Below, in pieces: positions 1 to 11,782 of a stretch of 64,000 nucleotides of DNA. This DNA is from Abelmoschus esculentus (taxonomy: Eukaryota; Streptophyta; Magnoliopsida; Malvales; Malvaceae), in contig JAUCBN010000043.1 in the NCBI GenBank assembly GCA_035048815.1, positions 12,527,001-12,591,000 of the forward strand. Reading direction: 5' to 3'. The translations under genes and the position numbers were made by a program. Positions within the stretch are counted from its first letter, which is position 1. The number at the start of each line of letters is the position of its first letter. The notes under the pieces are model-generated. The model saw only the letters and a program-made list of their open reading frames with translations, had not been told where the DNA came from and did not search any database.

Positions 1-205
1 ATAAATATATACATCAGCCCCTAATCTTTGTAATATATATCTATTTGGTACTTAAAATTTTTAGACTTGGTAATATTGGGAATTAGGATGGAAAAGAACT
101 CGATACACGAAGAGTTTCGATCCGATCTGAACTGATAGGAATTTTTAAAATTAATATATATATATATATTATTTGTTTTGATAAAAAAATATAAAAATGG
201 CATAT

Positions 206-437
206 TGTTATAAATATATTTATTCATGGTGGATATCCATATATTAAGTTAAACTTTAATGGGCTTTAGTATTAGGGTTTAATACCCATTGGAATTAGGG
301 TTTTCATCTTATGCCTATAAATATAGACTTTTGGCATAACATTATACACAACTCTACTTTGAGAATACAATAAAATCTCTCCCTTTTGTCTCTCTCTTTT
401 CTCTCTTTTCTTCTTGTTCTTTATTTTATTTACAACA
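206..437 (+). repeat. 5' LTR of Copia-1
   Basis: Starts TGTTATAAAT and ends TTTACAACA. It contains a TATA-like CCTATAAATATAG and a CT-rich tract near its 3' end, as expected for U3-R-U5. It matches 5554-5785 at about 225 of 232 positions. Confidence 0.95.
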
Positions 438-1193
438 CGTTATCAGCACGAGACTCTAACCAACGAAGATGTGTGTCGTTCAAATCTTGAAAGAGTTATT
501 GAAAAGAATTTGTTACTGACATAAATCAAAGATAATTTCTTCTCCCTCAATTATATTTTTATTTTTCTCTCTTGATCTTTGATTTGATTTTTAGTTTATT
601 AAAATCTTTGGTTGTTTTGTATTTGTGTAGCGATAAAGTGACTCAAATATCGCGGTTCTTGTCGACAATTCTCGAAAAAGATTTTAACAAGATATTGGTA
701 ACTAAATCTATCATATATTCAAATTAGTGAAAGTTCGGTATGTTTTATTTATTTAATTTGAGATTTTTTTATCTTTATTTATAATCAATATTTGTTTATT
801 TTATTATTATGAAAGTTTATGTTTTAATCATATTCTAAGTATTACATGTTATCAAAAAAAAACCTTTGATAAATTAATATGTTTTTGTTATGTTGATTTA
901 ATCCGAGTATATTGGCTGGACATCCCGTTCTGCAAGGCTACTGGTCTCAAAGGAGGTTCTTTTAAAAGGACCTTGTGGACTGGTTTAACAACGCCGCGTA
1001 TGAGGATTAAATTTTTATTCTTTGTATATATTGAATATATATCGGTTGATCAATTACTATTTAATAGTATGAATATTATAAAGTCTATATTTGTTTGGAA
1101 GCAATATTATTTTTATGTCGAAAAAGTCGACTATAGACTTCTCCCAAGTTCAAGTTATGAAAATCGTCTTGATCAAACAATTTTTATGGGAGG

Positions 1194-1470
1194 CATTCCC
1201 TGAAGTGAATGCAAGCATGATGATTATTCCATGCGATTATTGGATTTATAACATTCCTTAAAGTGAATGCAAGCATGATGATTATTCCATGCAATTATTG
1301 GATTTATGACATTCCTTGAAGTGAATGCAAGTATGATGATTATTCCATGCGGTTATTTGATTTATGTCATTCCCTGAAGTGAATGCAAGCATGATGTTTA
1401 TTTCATGCAATAATTGAATTTGTCTCATTCCTTGAAGTGAATGCAAACATGATAATTCACTATATGGTTA
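1194..1470 (+). repeat. 58-bp tandem repeat in the Copia-1 gag/leader region
   Basis: The block starting CATTCC(C/T)TGAAGTGAATG recurs at 1194, 1252, 1310, 1368 and 1426, an exact 58-bp period over four full copies and a partial fifth. Isolated versions of the opening words reappear near 1608 and 2425-2480. A period of 58 is not a multiple of three, so the array breaks any reading frame and is unlikely to have been coding in its present form. Confidence 0.9.
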
Positions 1471-2590
1471 GTGAATAAAACTCAGTTATATGCCAGAGTA
1501 TCATTAATGAGGATATGTTAGAAAAACATATTCCACTTTTTACACATTAAAGTTGTTCTGTAGACACAATATCGTGAAAAGGTTTTAAAGACCTATTGGC
1601 TCCGCTCCATTCCCTGAAGTGAATGTGATATTTTATAGCAGAAAGAATAAATGCCACATTAGTAATTGTGGTCATGATTGAGATCATAAAATAGACATGG
1701 ATAAGATGATTATTTTGAGAATACTTATATCCACAAGAAGTGGAATTATAAAGATGACAAGAATGATAGAGATCAGATTAAAAATCTTTATGTTATCAAT
1801 GTGATGGTATAAACCATTGATCTCGTACTTGTCAAACGCCGAAGTATTATTGAATTTATTCATAATCATGAATGATAAATTAAAGAAAATATAACCAGAT
1901 TTTCTTTGTGACGAAAATAATGGCGTTATTGATCCAACTCAATTGGATATTGATAATTTTTCTCATAATCCTTCAAGAGAATAATTTGTCATTTATTTTA
2001 TTTTCCTTATAACATCTAAAGGAATAATTGATCTTTTATTTATTTTGTTTATGTTAATTTATTTTTATTTATTATATATTTATGTTAATTTATTTTACAT
2101 ATTATTTATTTACGCTTTATGTTAATTTATCGTTAATTTATTTTGTATATTATTTATTTATGTTCTATGTTAATTTATCATTTGAAAAATATTATCACTT
2201 CTGGAATGAAATCTACAATGAATTGTGGCTATTTATGCCAAGTAGACAGTGCAAGTACTCATACTATACTTAAGCATAAGAAATATTTTCCCATTTAAAT
2301 ACAAGGGAAAATGTGAGTACTATATCTCAAAGTACTGAAATATTAATGCTTCGGAAGAGCTTTTGAGAGCTTATCTTTGATAAATAACCGAGTTGATATA
2401 ATGTGATATATTTAATATTTTCTATTCCCCAAAGTGAATGGTACAAAGCACATATTTTGAATTCCCCGAAGTTAATGAAATAAAGCACATATTAAAAGGT
2501 GCATAATTATGCATATTTTCTCATTTTAAATGCAAGGAAATAATATGAGTACTATATCCGGAAGTACTAATATCACAGAAAGCTCCGACT

Positions 2591-2711
2591 GAGCAAATAT
2601 GTTATTGCCAAATGAGACTTTATCTCATATTTACAGTGCATTATGCTCGTTGAGCAAATATGTTATTGCCAAATGAGACTTTATCTCATATTTACAGTGC
2701 ATTATGTTCGT
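2591..2711 (+). repeat. 61-bp direct duplication inside Copia-1
   Basis: The block beginning GAGCAAATATGTTATTGCC occurs at 2591 and again at 2652 with only one or two differences. It is a recent local duplication in the degraded region before the GAG-pre-integrase remnant. Confidence 0.85.
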
Positions 2712-2928
2712 CAAAGTCGCAAAAGAGACTTATTGAATTTTAAAGATATTTGCAGAAATATATTGAGAATATTAGTCAAGGGGGTGCTGACTATCTCAAT
2801 ATTACGAGTATAACTCAAGGCAATAATAAAATCTTGGCAAAATTACATGCACTGTCATCCATATTGTACTAAGAATTAGTACAAATTGAAGCTCATGCTA
2901 TTGTAAACCAGATGTTTACTGATAATTT

Positions 2929-5281
2929 TATTTGGCATGACCGGTTAGACCATCCCGGTTCAATTATGATGCGAAAATTAGCTAACACTTTCATGTGATC
3001 ATTTATTGAAGAATTAAGATTTTCTTCATGGTAATTTTTATGTGATATTTGCTATGAAAGCAATTTGATTATTCAATCATCAACAGTTAAGATAAAGTGT
3101 TAATCTATTACTTTTCTGGAACGGATCCAAGGTGATATATTTGGGCCCATACACCTTTTATAAAAATCCATCTAGATATTTTATGATTTTTATCGATGCA
3201 TCGACTAGATGGTTATATGTATCCTTGTCATTAACCCGCAACTTGGTGTTTGCGAGGCTACTTGCTCAGTTGATAAAATTACGAGCATATTTTTCAGATT
3301 ATTTTCTAAATACAATCAGTCTTGATAATGTTGATGACATGTAATTTTACATGTAGTATCACAAATTCGCATCAAGCCAACAAATGATCATAAGTTCTCC
3401 ACCATTACAAATGGTTTTTGGTCAGGAACCACATCTTAGTTTTTTTTTGTGTGTGTGCGATATATGTTTGAATTGCTCCATCACAACGCACAAAGATGAG
3501 TTTTGTTGGGAATATATATAAGAGCTTCTGATAGGGGATTTATTTACAACCCGATTTACTGACTATCATTTTAATGAGTCAATTTACCAAACATTAGGGG
3601 GAGAAAATAAATAGCTGGGGAAAGAAATAAGTTGAAATGAATTATCATTTTCTCATTTTGATCCACGTACTACACAATGTGAACTATAAGTTCAAAGGAT
3701 AATTCATTTAACAAATCAATTGCCAGATGATTTTGCTGACTCTAAAAAAGAGTGATTAAGTCACGTATACCAGCTATGAGTGCTCCAATTAAATTTAATG
3801 TCATGGAAGGACAAACTCTAGTTGCTAATTAGTCTAACATACGTTTGAAGCGTAGTAGACAAGTAAGTTCCAAAGATAAGAGATCCTCGAAAAAGAAAAG
3901 GAGCTATATTTTATGATGGTCTGATCGAGGAATTAATGATTATGAAAATCTCTAGAAGAGTTTAAATGGTCTCCGACAGAGACATTGACATGACTCAGGT
4001 ACCTAATAATAAAAAGATCTCAATAGATTATGTCATGTCTGACAATAAGTGGAACTGAAATTAAATCGGCGTCGTTAATATATTTGCATGCATTATAGCA
4101 CTAGAGATTTTATTTGATGATGTGGATCATGAATCATTGTCAATTGGGCAATGTAAACAAAGAAATGATTGGCCAACATGAAAGAGGCAATTGAGGCGAA
4201 ACTAGAATCTCTTTTGAAAAGAGAAGTATTTGAGCCTATAGCCCGTACATTGAAATGTGTAAAGCTCGTGGATATAAACGAGCCTTTGTGAGAAATAGAA
4301 ATCAAAAGGGGAAATCATGAGATATAAGCTCATTTGGTTGCACAAGGATTCTCACAAAGACATGAAATTGATTATGAGGAAAATATATTCCTCGGTGGTG
4401 GATGCATCTACTTTTAGATTTTGATCAGTCTGGCAATAAATAAAATTACTCGGTTTCTGCCTAATGGATGTTGTTACATCATATTTGAATGAGCCTCTTG
4501 ACAATAATATTTACATGAAACTTCCAGAAAGATTTAGATTGCCATAAGCAGTTCATTCAAGTTCTCGAGAACATTATTCAATCATATTGAATATATCTTT
4601 TTATGGTTTGAAACAATTTAGGCGTATTTGGTATGATCGCCTCATTGAATACTTATTAGCATAATGCTATTTGAATTATTTCCCCGAGCATTTTTATTAA
4701 GAGGTTTAGCTTTGAATTTTTATTGATTGTGTATGTCGATGATTTGAATATCATTGAGACTCATGAAGATACCTCCTCAAATCCTTGTGCATCTATCGAC
4801 ATACAAAAAAATATTGAAAGAGACTTTACATGCATAACGCATATCTATTGATCACCCTTATGGTTGTTGCTAAGTCTCTTACTATAAACAAAGATTTTTT
4901 CGCCTCATGAAAAGGGTAATGATATTCTTGGTCTAAAGCACAATATACACATTATTTGATCTGGAAGCATCGTATCTTAGTTGGTCCAGAAATATTATTT
5001 AAGTGCTACGAGATCATTACCTTTAAATAATTGTTATGCATGAGACAAAACCAAAATATATGTTTGGCTAAACATATCCTGAAGATATGTGAATGTTTTT
5101 CACAAGATAAGATGCAAACTATCTTGTACAGAGATAATAAAAAATTTATATCTCAAGGTGGATATATCAAATATGATAAAACGAAACATATTTCTTCAAG
5201 TTTCGTCCCTCATGATTTTCAGATGAATAATATTCAATGAATCATTTCAAGCAATGATTTGGAAGATTTATCCACTAGTGC
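2929..5281 (+). pseudogene. Copia-1 pol remnant (integrase, RT, RNase H)
   Basis: A GAG-pre-integrase motif (WHDRLDHPG) is readable at about 2935. An integrase-core stretch lies at 3132-3344 (RYFMIFIDASTRW, then LLAQLIKLRA). Reverse transcriptase pieces run from about 4150 to 4800: a lysine-rich start, AQGFSQRHEIDYEE and VYVDDLNI. An RNase H piece lies at about 5010-5240. The order INT-RT-RH is diagnostic of Ty1/copia. Many stops and frame changes separate the pieces, so no protein can be made. Confidence 0.85.
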
Positions 5282-5553
5282 ATGATCTACTTCAACATTT
5301 GAAGATTGTATTCAATATTGAATTATGAAGATTCAAAGATCTTATGTGATATTTTCATGAGGGGGAGTAAATACGCGTTACACTCTTTTTCCCTTAACCG
5401 AGGTTTTGTCCCAATGGGTTTTCCTGGTAAGGTTTTTAATGAGGCAATATGTTATGCGTATCAAAGATGTGTGTACTCTTTTTCCTTCACTAAGAATTTT
5501 TTTCCCACAGGGTTTTAACGAGGCACATTATCTTCATGGATATCCAAGGGGGG

Positions 5554-5785
5554 TGTTATAAATATATTTATTTATGGTGGATATCCATATATTAAGTTAA
5601 ACTTTAATGGGCTTTAGTATTAGGGTTTAATACCCATTGGAATTAGGGTTTTCATCTTATGCCTATAAATATAGACTTTTGGTATAGCATTGTACACAAC
5701 TCTACTTTGAGAATATAATAAAATCTCTCTCTTTTGTCTCTCTCTTTTCTCTATTTTCTTCTTGTTCTTTATTTTATTTACAACA
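5554..5785 (+). repeat. 3' LTR of Copia-1
   Basis: Same 232-bp length as the 5' LTR and directly preceded by the purine tract. The next 5 bases (CATAT) duplicate the 5 bases before the 5' LTR. Confidence 0.95.
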
Positions 5786-5860
5786 CATATAACTATATAA
5801 GGTACTAAAATTAAAATATTTATTTAAATTTTACTTTGATTTTATTTTATTGACTTGAAT

Positions 5861-6765
5861 AAAGGTTTAATATTCAAATAGGCATCGAAACTATGCTTGT
5901 GGATCATTTTTGGTGTCTAAACTATTTTTAGCTCTAAATAAGTGTCTAAAATTTAAATTCTAGCCATTTTAAGTGTTTAACTATTTTTAGCTCGAAATAA
6001 GTGCCTAAAGTTTCAATTCTGGCCATTTCAAGTGTTTAACTATGCTTGTGGACCACTTTTGGTGCGTAAACTATTTTTAACTATCAATTTTTTTTTATTA
6101 TTGTTTTTATTTATTTTATTTTTAACTTATTTTTTTAATTAAAATTTTAAATCTTTATAAAATAGTCTCAAATCTCTAACTTTAAACCTTAAACCTCCAA
6201 ATTATCATAATTATCATCGTTTACTGTATTATCGGAGACTATCATTACTGTCGACGAACTACCACGATCGTTTCCCCTAACCACCCATCGTCGGTAATCA
6301 ATTGTAGGTGTGTCAATCGGCTTCCTAATATTGAAAAAAAAAATCGTGAAAATGAAGTCGTCAACATTTCTACCGTCGGTTATAGGTGATGGTTGGTTGG
6401 GAGAAACGATCATGGTGGTCCGAAGACAGTAATGATGGTCCCTGGTAAGGTAGTAAATTGTGACAACGATGATAATTTGGGGATTTGGGTTTTTGTGTTA
6501 ACGATTTGGGACTATTTTATAAGAATTTCAAATTACTAATTTAAAAAATAAAATTTTAATTTTATTTAAAAATTAATTAAAAGAAATTAAAAGTAAAACT
6601 TACACTTGTCACATTTTTATTGGCAAACAATTTTTTTATTAATGGTTAGAAACTTAAAATGACGTAAATTAAAACTTTAGGCACCTATTTAGACCTAAAA
6701 ATAGTTTAGGCATAAAAAATGATCTACAAGCATAGTTTGGACACCTATTTAAGTATTAAACCTTT
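5861..6765. mobile_element. TIR element of about 0.9 kb, non-autonomous
   Basis: The left arm opens AAAGGTTTAATATTCAAATA and continues with words such as AACTATGCTTGTGGATCA. The right end carries the reverse complement of this arm, down to TATTAAACC at 6754-6762. The arms match imperfectly over more than 100 bp. The left arm also has a partial internal duplication (5960-6080). The core holds no gene. I could not find a convincing target-site duplication, so the family (Mutator-like or other) is open and the outer limits are approximate. Confidence 0.7.
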
Positions 6766-7332
6766 TTTAATTTGTCTCCTAAATTATTTTTTGATTTGTT
6801 TTGCTCTTTATACTTTAGGAGGTTATCAAATTGTCCCCTAAACTATACCATTTTTTTAAATTCTTTCTTAGATAGTGATGATTTTAATCTAATTTCGTAA
6901 AGTTAAGTACAGTGAAAAAAAGTTTAGAGGGTAAATTGAAATATATATATATATATATATAATATAGGTAAAAAAATATATTAAGTTTATTTAGAATTTA
7001 GAGATAACGATTAAAATATTAAGATTTAAAGGTATAATATAGGTTTTATGGTAATTATTTTGTTTTATCTTTCTTCATTCTTAATATTATTAGTAAGAGA
7101 GGGCAAAATTCGACTCAACTCGAAAAAATAATTTTTATTTTATTTTATTTAATATATTTTTATTTATATATTTTATATTATACTATTTAAATTATGCTAT
7201 TTATTTTATGTTTTTCTTTAATTTATCATATTTTTTGTCTCGTTTTGGCCTTACCTAGATAAGAAAAAGGGTTTTTAACGAGGTTCGTAATTTATTGAAA
7301 TGACATATTCATACCTAAAGTATTTAATAATA

Positions 7333-7376
<44 letters not shown>

Positions 7377-8094
7377 AATAATAATAATAATAATTCAAAA
7401 TCTTATTTATACATGTAAAAAATAATATAAAGAAATGTGTATATAAATATAAAGAGAAATTCGTTTAAATTAAAATCAAATTATATTATAGTATTATAAA
7501 TATTATAATTAAAATTTGCACATAAACTCGAAAAATCGAATTGACTAGAACTTGTTAAACTCGATTCAAATCTAAAATTTTTTTAAAAAAATAATTTCTT
7601 AAATGTCCATTACAGAATATTTTAAGATAATTAAAAAACGTTAAATACTAATATAAAAATAAGCATTTAATATAAAAACAATTTAAACATTTTTTTAAAC
7701 TAAGCATTTCTTTTTCAAAGACAAAAGTAATAGTATAAATTCTAGATCATAAAAGTTTATTATTGAAAATTGTATACTATAAGATTTAGTTGATCATAAA
7801 AGTTTATTATATCCATATGAGATCATATGTATTTAGTTGAGATTATCCTAATAGATGGCATGTTCTTGTTGAGATGTGTAATATCTATCTCTATGTATTA
7901 TCCATTTTTTTATTAGTAAATTATTTATTTAATCAATAATCAGATAGTTTAATAAGATAAAATATTAAATTTTTAAATAAAATAAAATTTTTAATATCAA
8001 CATTATGAATGGACTAAACTGGATTAAAAGTATTGTTTTATAATAAATATCTACGAAACATAATCTAGATTAATTAAATAATGAGTTGAAGACT
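6766..8094. other. AT-rich intergenic DNA with two microsatellites
   Basis: No gene seen. An (AT)n run lies at about 6941-6962, and a trinucleotide run of TAA, then TGA/GAT, then TAA units lies at 7326-7394. Scattered TCGAA-containing words around 7100-7600 resemble those at 19450-20360 but give no clear element ends. Confidence 0.7.
7326..7394. repeat. (TGA)n/(TAA)n microsatellite
   Basis: About 14 uninterrupted GAT/TGA units are flanked on both sides by TAA units. It is a pure trinucleotide run in noncoding DNA. Confidence 0.95.
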
Positions 8095-9287
8095 GGTGAT
8101 TATAAAAAGTCAATCGTGTTAGACTTGAATGTGCTCGATGGACAATCGATTATCTTTGCCAAGTTGTGGAGAAATGGTAATTTAGGTGAAAAATATGAAA
8201 GCAAAATAACACAATGATTTATAGTGGTTTAGACTTTTAACCTAAGACATACATCAACTACCTTAACTTCTTACTAAGGATTTTCTAAATTCTTAAGAAT
8301 TTTCAACCTTTTGAGGAACAAAGGGATAACCTTACAAGCCTAGATTATATTCTCGAATTTAGCATCCAAAGTTCACAACCGAACTTTGAGAATTCACTCA
8401 ACAAGAACTTTGGGAATTCACTCAACAAAGAGAAACTTAGAAAACTTGTTTAATCCTTCTAACAAGGCTAATGTTTGCAATCTAAAACCATCACCCATTC
8501 TTAATACACTTGAGCATACATATACAAGCTCACAAGTGTTGTTTACCCAAAAGATGAGAATTATGCACTAAGATATTTCTTGAATCATAATATGTTTACA
8601 ATTAAAGCATTAGTCTCTCTTGATACTTGAGACTTTCTTTTATCATCCCAAATGAGCTTCTAGCTGTTGGTGACCACTGGATTGATTTGGAGTCGTTTGG
8701 AGCTGATTCCAAGGCTTATTTCATCTTTTGGTTCATGTGGTATCGAAACGCGTGGAAGTTGTTTAGATACTGTCTCTTTGAGAAATAGTCGTTGAACCTG
8801 CATTTAAGAACTGGTATCGAAACACCTACAAGACGTATCAAAACCCTTAACTCATGGTATCGAAATAACTGCTACTAGTAGTTGAGAGTTTTGTAAACTC
8901 GTTGGGAGTTTTATAAAAACATTAGAGGTGTATTGAAACACCTAAAACAGGTTTCGATACTGGCATATCGAAACGAGTGTTTGTGGTATCGAAACCAAAA
9001 ATCATAGTGGCAAAACGTATCGAAACGGTTCAAACTCGTATCGAAACGACTGTGTAATTTTGTCTTTGAAAAACATAACATTGTCGAAACACCTATCAGG
9101 TGTATCGAAACACCTGGGTTAAAAACACTTCTTTGGTTTCTTTAAATCATTTAAAACATCTTCAAACTTTCTCAAAAACCTCTAAATTATATTTTTAAGT
9201 TGTTTGGACATAATAACCCTTTTTGAAATCTTTACAAATTAGTCCAAAACTACTTTTTAATTATTATATCAAAATATTAGTTCTACA
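8095..9287 (-). repeat. Large copia LTR, copy A (minus orientation, truncated)
   Basis: This stretch is the reverse complement of 55614-56800 at imperfect but continuous similarity. In sense orientation it starts TGTAGAACTAATATTTTGAT at 9287 and is lost near 8100. It contains about a dozen copies, in both orientations, of a GTATCGAAAC-like word, the hallmark of this LTR family here. No coding sequence or second LTR adjoins it, so it is a truncated or solo LTR. Confidence 0.75.
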
Positions 9288-9642
9288 AATCGTCTATTTA
9301 GCCGAAAAAATTAAGAACATATATTCTAGTCTAGTAATTTTTGTCCCTATATTTTTTAAATGGTAAATTACACGGATAGCCACAATACTATGAGGTTGAT
9401 ATCGAAATGGCCACAATACTTTAAAATGCGTCAAATACACCGGCGAACTATTAAAATGGTATCGAAGTAGCTATCGACCGTTAAAAATAAAATAGAATAA
9501 TTACACATTTACTCTCTGTTATTCATGTATTTTTATAATTTAATCCTAATTTTAATATAATAAAATAATATAATTATTTAATTAGGTGGTGACTCGTTAC
9601 CACATGATTAAAAAAGAAAATGGAAATTTTTTTAATTAGGTG

Positions 9643-9696
9643 GGAATCAAACCTGGGCATTCAGGGTGCAAACCACATGAGTTAACCAGTAGGCCA
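9643..9696 (-). other. tRNA-like segment (A- and B-box words) in the left MULE arm
   Basis: On the minus strand this reads TGGCCTACTGG, then about 31 bases, then GGTTTGATTCC. These resemble the Pol III A box (TRGCNNAGYNGG) and B box (GGTTCGANTCC), at roughly tRNA spacing. The opposite arm has a counterpart ending GGTTTGATTCC at 10858-10868 with a weaker A box. It is not an intact tRNA gene. Confidence 0.45.
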
Positions 9697-10066
9697 TATG
9701 TAACTTTAGAATTAGTGCACCATTATTACTATATATGTAAAGTTCGTTTACTTTTATTCTAATCACACATGCGATGTAATATTTATTTTTTAATTTAATT
9801 AAAAATAATTATTAAATTATTAAATAATAAATTTTAAATTAATAATTTTTTATTTAAAAATTCCTAAACCTTTGACTCTAAACCTTAAAGTCTAAATCTT
9901 AAATTTATTTAAAAATTTAATTTATAATAAAAATTTATTAAGGTTTAAGTTTTAGGATTTATAGTTAGGGTTTTGTAGTTTAGGGTTAGGGTTTATTTAA
10001 ATTATAAAAAAAATTATTTAGGGTTTAGTATTTAGGATTTAAAGTTTGGGTTTATTTAAATAATAA

Positions 10067-10594
10067 GAGTCATTTACTATTTAAATTATTGAACTTATCA
10101 TCTACTTTCGTATAGGTCACAAACCTTTAATTTAATCAGATTAAATCATTAAACTTTTATTATTAACAAATTAAATAATTCACACTAACACCGTTAATTA
10201 TTTTAACGGAAAAGCTGACTCAATAATCCTACTAGACTTATTTTTCCATGTCAACAAGTTAATATTAATTAAAATTAAAGAAAAAATATTTAAATTTTTT
10301 TACGATAAATTATTAAAAAAATTGCATTGAATCATAATTTTTTTAATAATTTAATGTAAAAAAGATTTTAAATAATTTTTCTTTAATTTTAATTAATATT
10401 AACTTGCTGACATGAAAAAATATGTCTAATAGGATTATTGAGTCAGTTTTTTCATTAAAATATTTAACGATGTTAATGTGAATGATTTAATTTGTTAATA
10501 ATAAAAGTTTAATGATTTAATCTGATTAAATCAAAGGTTTGTGACCTATACGAAAGTAGAGGGTAAGTTCAATGATTTAAATTGTAAATGACTC
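10067..10594. mobile_element. Nested Mutator-like MITE, 528 bp, perfect 9-bp TSD
   Basis: The inverted ends start GAGTCATTTAC at 10067 and finish GTAAATGACTC at 10594, with arms of about 200 bp. The nonamer AAATAATAA stands immediately on both sides (10058-10066 and 10595-10603). A 9-bp duplication with long TIRs is characteristic of Mutator-like elements. It lies inside the 9370-11239 element and must be younger than it. It is noncoding. Confidence 0.9.
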
Positions 10595-11271
10595 AAATAA
10601 TAATAAAAATTCATTTAGGGTTTATGATTTAGGATTTAAGGTTAGGTTTAGGGTTCAGGATTTGAAATTTGGGTTTAGGGTTTTTAATTATTAATTATAA
10701 TTTATAATTAAATTAAAAATAAATAAATATTACATTATATTTGTGAATAGAATAAAGGTAAACGAAGTTTAAATATATAGCAGTAATGGAGCATTACATT
10801 GTAAAGTTGCACTTGATTTGGTGGTTAAACTTATGGGGTTTCCTAATAATTACCCAGGTTTGATTCCCATTGGTTGTAAAGATCTAAAATTTTCATTTTC
10901 TTCTTTAATTAGGAGGTGATATATGTCATTATCTGATTGGAGGAGAAAAATAAATTTAATAAATTAGAAATATATAAATAATATCATCTAAAAAAAGTTG
11001 GTGACATGTGTTACCATCTAATTAAATAATTTTATTATTTTATTATATTAAAATTACGATTAAATTAAAAAATATAATTATTTCATTTTATTTTTAACTG
11101 CCACGTCATCAGGTTCGTTAGTTTTTAACGGTCGGTGACTATTTCGATACCATTTTAATAGTTCACCGGTGTATTTGATGTTTTTTAAAGTATTGTGGCC
11201 ATTTTGATACCAACCTCATACTATTGTGGCTATCCGTGTTGTTTAACTTTTTTTTAATCTTAAAATTTTAG

Positions 11272-11495
11272 TTTTACTCAAACTAACTTATGACCACCAA
11301 ACTATTGATTCTATCATATTTTGACCACTAAACTATGAAATTTGGTAATTAGATCACTAAACTATTAAAATAATTTTAATTAAGTCACTGATTATTTAAA
11401 TAGTTTAATGATCTAAGTGACAAATTCATAGTTTGATGGTCAAATTAAGATATAGTTAATAGTTTAGTGGTTATGGGTGTAGTTACCCAAAAATA
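11272..11495. mobile_element. Small foldback MITE
   Basis: Words such as GACCACCAAACTATTGATT on the left are matched, in inverted form, by the region ending near 11490 (TTAATAGTTTAGTGGTTAT). The two arms of about 100 bp make up nearly the whole element. No clear target duplication was found, so limits are approximate. Confidence 0.6.
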
Positions 11496-11782
11496 TGTTC
11501 TCTCAAAAGTACTTTTAGAAAATAATTTTAAAAATTATTTTTTTATTGTTTGATTTAAACAAAATCGACTCATATTGTTGTCAAAAAGTATTTTAAAAAT
11601 ATTTATAAATTTTAAAATCTTTTTAAATATTAAAAGATCGTAAAAATAAACGTTCATGCTTAAACATGTTCAACCCAAAGATACATAATGATATCAACCG
11701 AATAAGACTCTATTACCGAATCGAAAATAATCCCAAATAAAGAAGAAAATGTTTTTATCTAATAGTATAACAGTAAGTATGA

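Larger units (their letters stand above)
206..5785 (+). mobile_element. Copia-1: full-length but decayed Ty1/copia retrotransposon
   Basis: Two 232-bp direct repeats (206-437 and 5554-5785) begin TG and end CA. They are flanked by the perfect 5-bp duplication CATAT at 201-205 and 5786-5790, which fixes both ends. A purine tract (CCAAGGGGGG) lies just before the right LTR, and a primer-site-like sequence (CGTTATCAGCACGAG) follows the left one, so the element reads on the plus strand. I count about 7 differences between the LTRs (3%). The interior keeps recognisable GAG-pre-integrase, integrase, reverse transcriptase and RNase H stretches in copia order, but no long open frame survives. The contrast between similar LTRs and a badly decayed interior is odd for simple neutral ageing. 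Confidence 0.95.
9370..11239. mobile_element. Long-TIR Mutator-like element, outer copy
   Basis: The ends are ACACGGATAGCCACAATACT at 9370 and its inverse ending CTATCCGTGT at 11239. The inverted arms stay alignable for about 600 bp each. Flanking nonamers TGGTAAATT (9361-9369) and TGTTTAACT (11240-11248) agree at 6 of 9 positions, which would fit a decayed 9-bp Mutator-type duplication. No transposase is present. The centre holds decayed TTTAGGG-like words and a second, younger element at 10067-10594. Confidence 0.75.

Noticed and set aside
1194..1470. Regularly spaced repeats that could suggest CRISPR
   Set aside because: The whole 58-bp unit repeats without unique spacers, and the setting is a plant retrotransposon.
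7100..7600. Possible hAT element related to 19450-20360
   Set aside because: Shared TCGAA/ACTCG words only. No terminal repeats or target duplication could be matched.
9950..10060. TTTAGGG-like words resembling interstitial telomere repeats
   Set aside because: Units are irregular, broken by AT stretches and repeated in the mirror arm of a TIR element. They are better explained as decayed element sequence.
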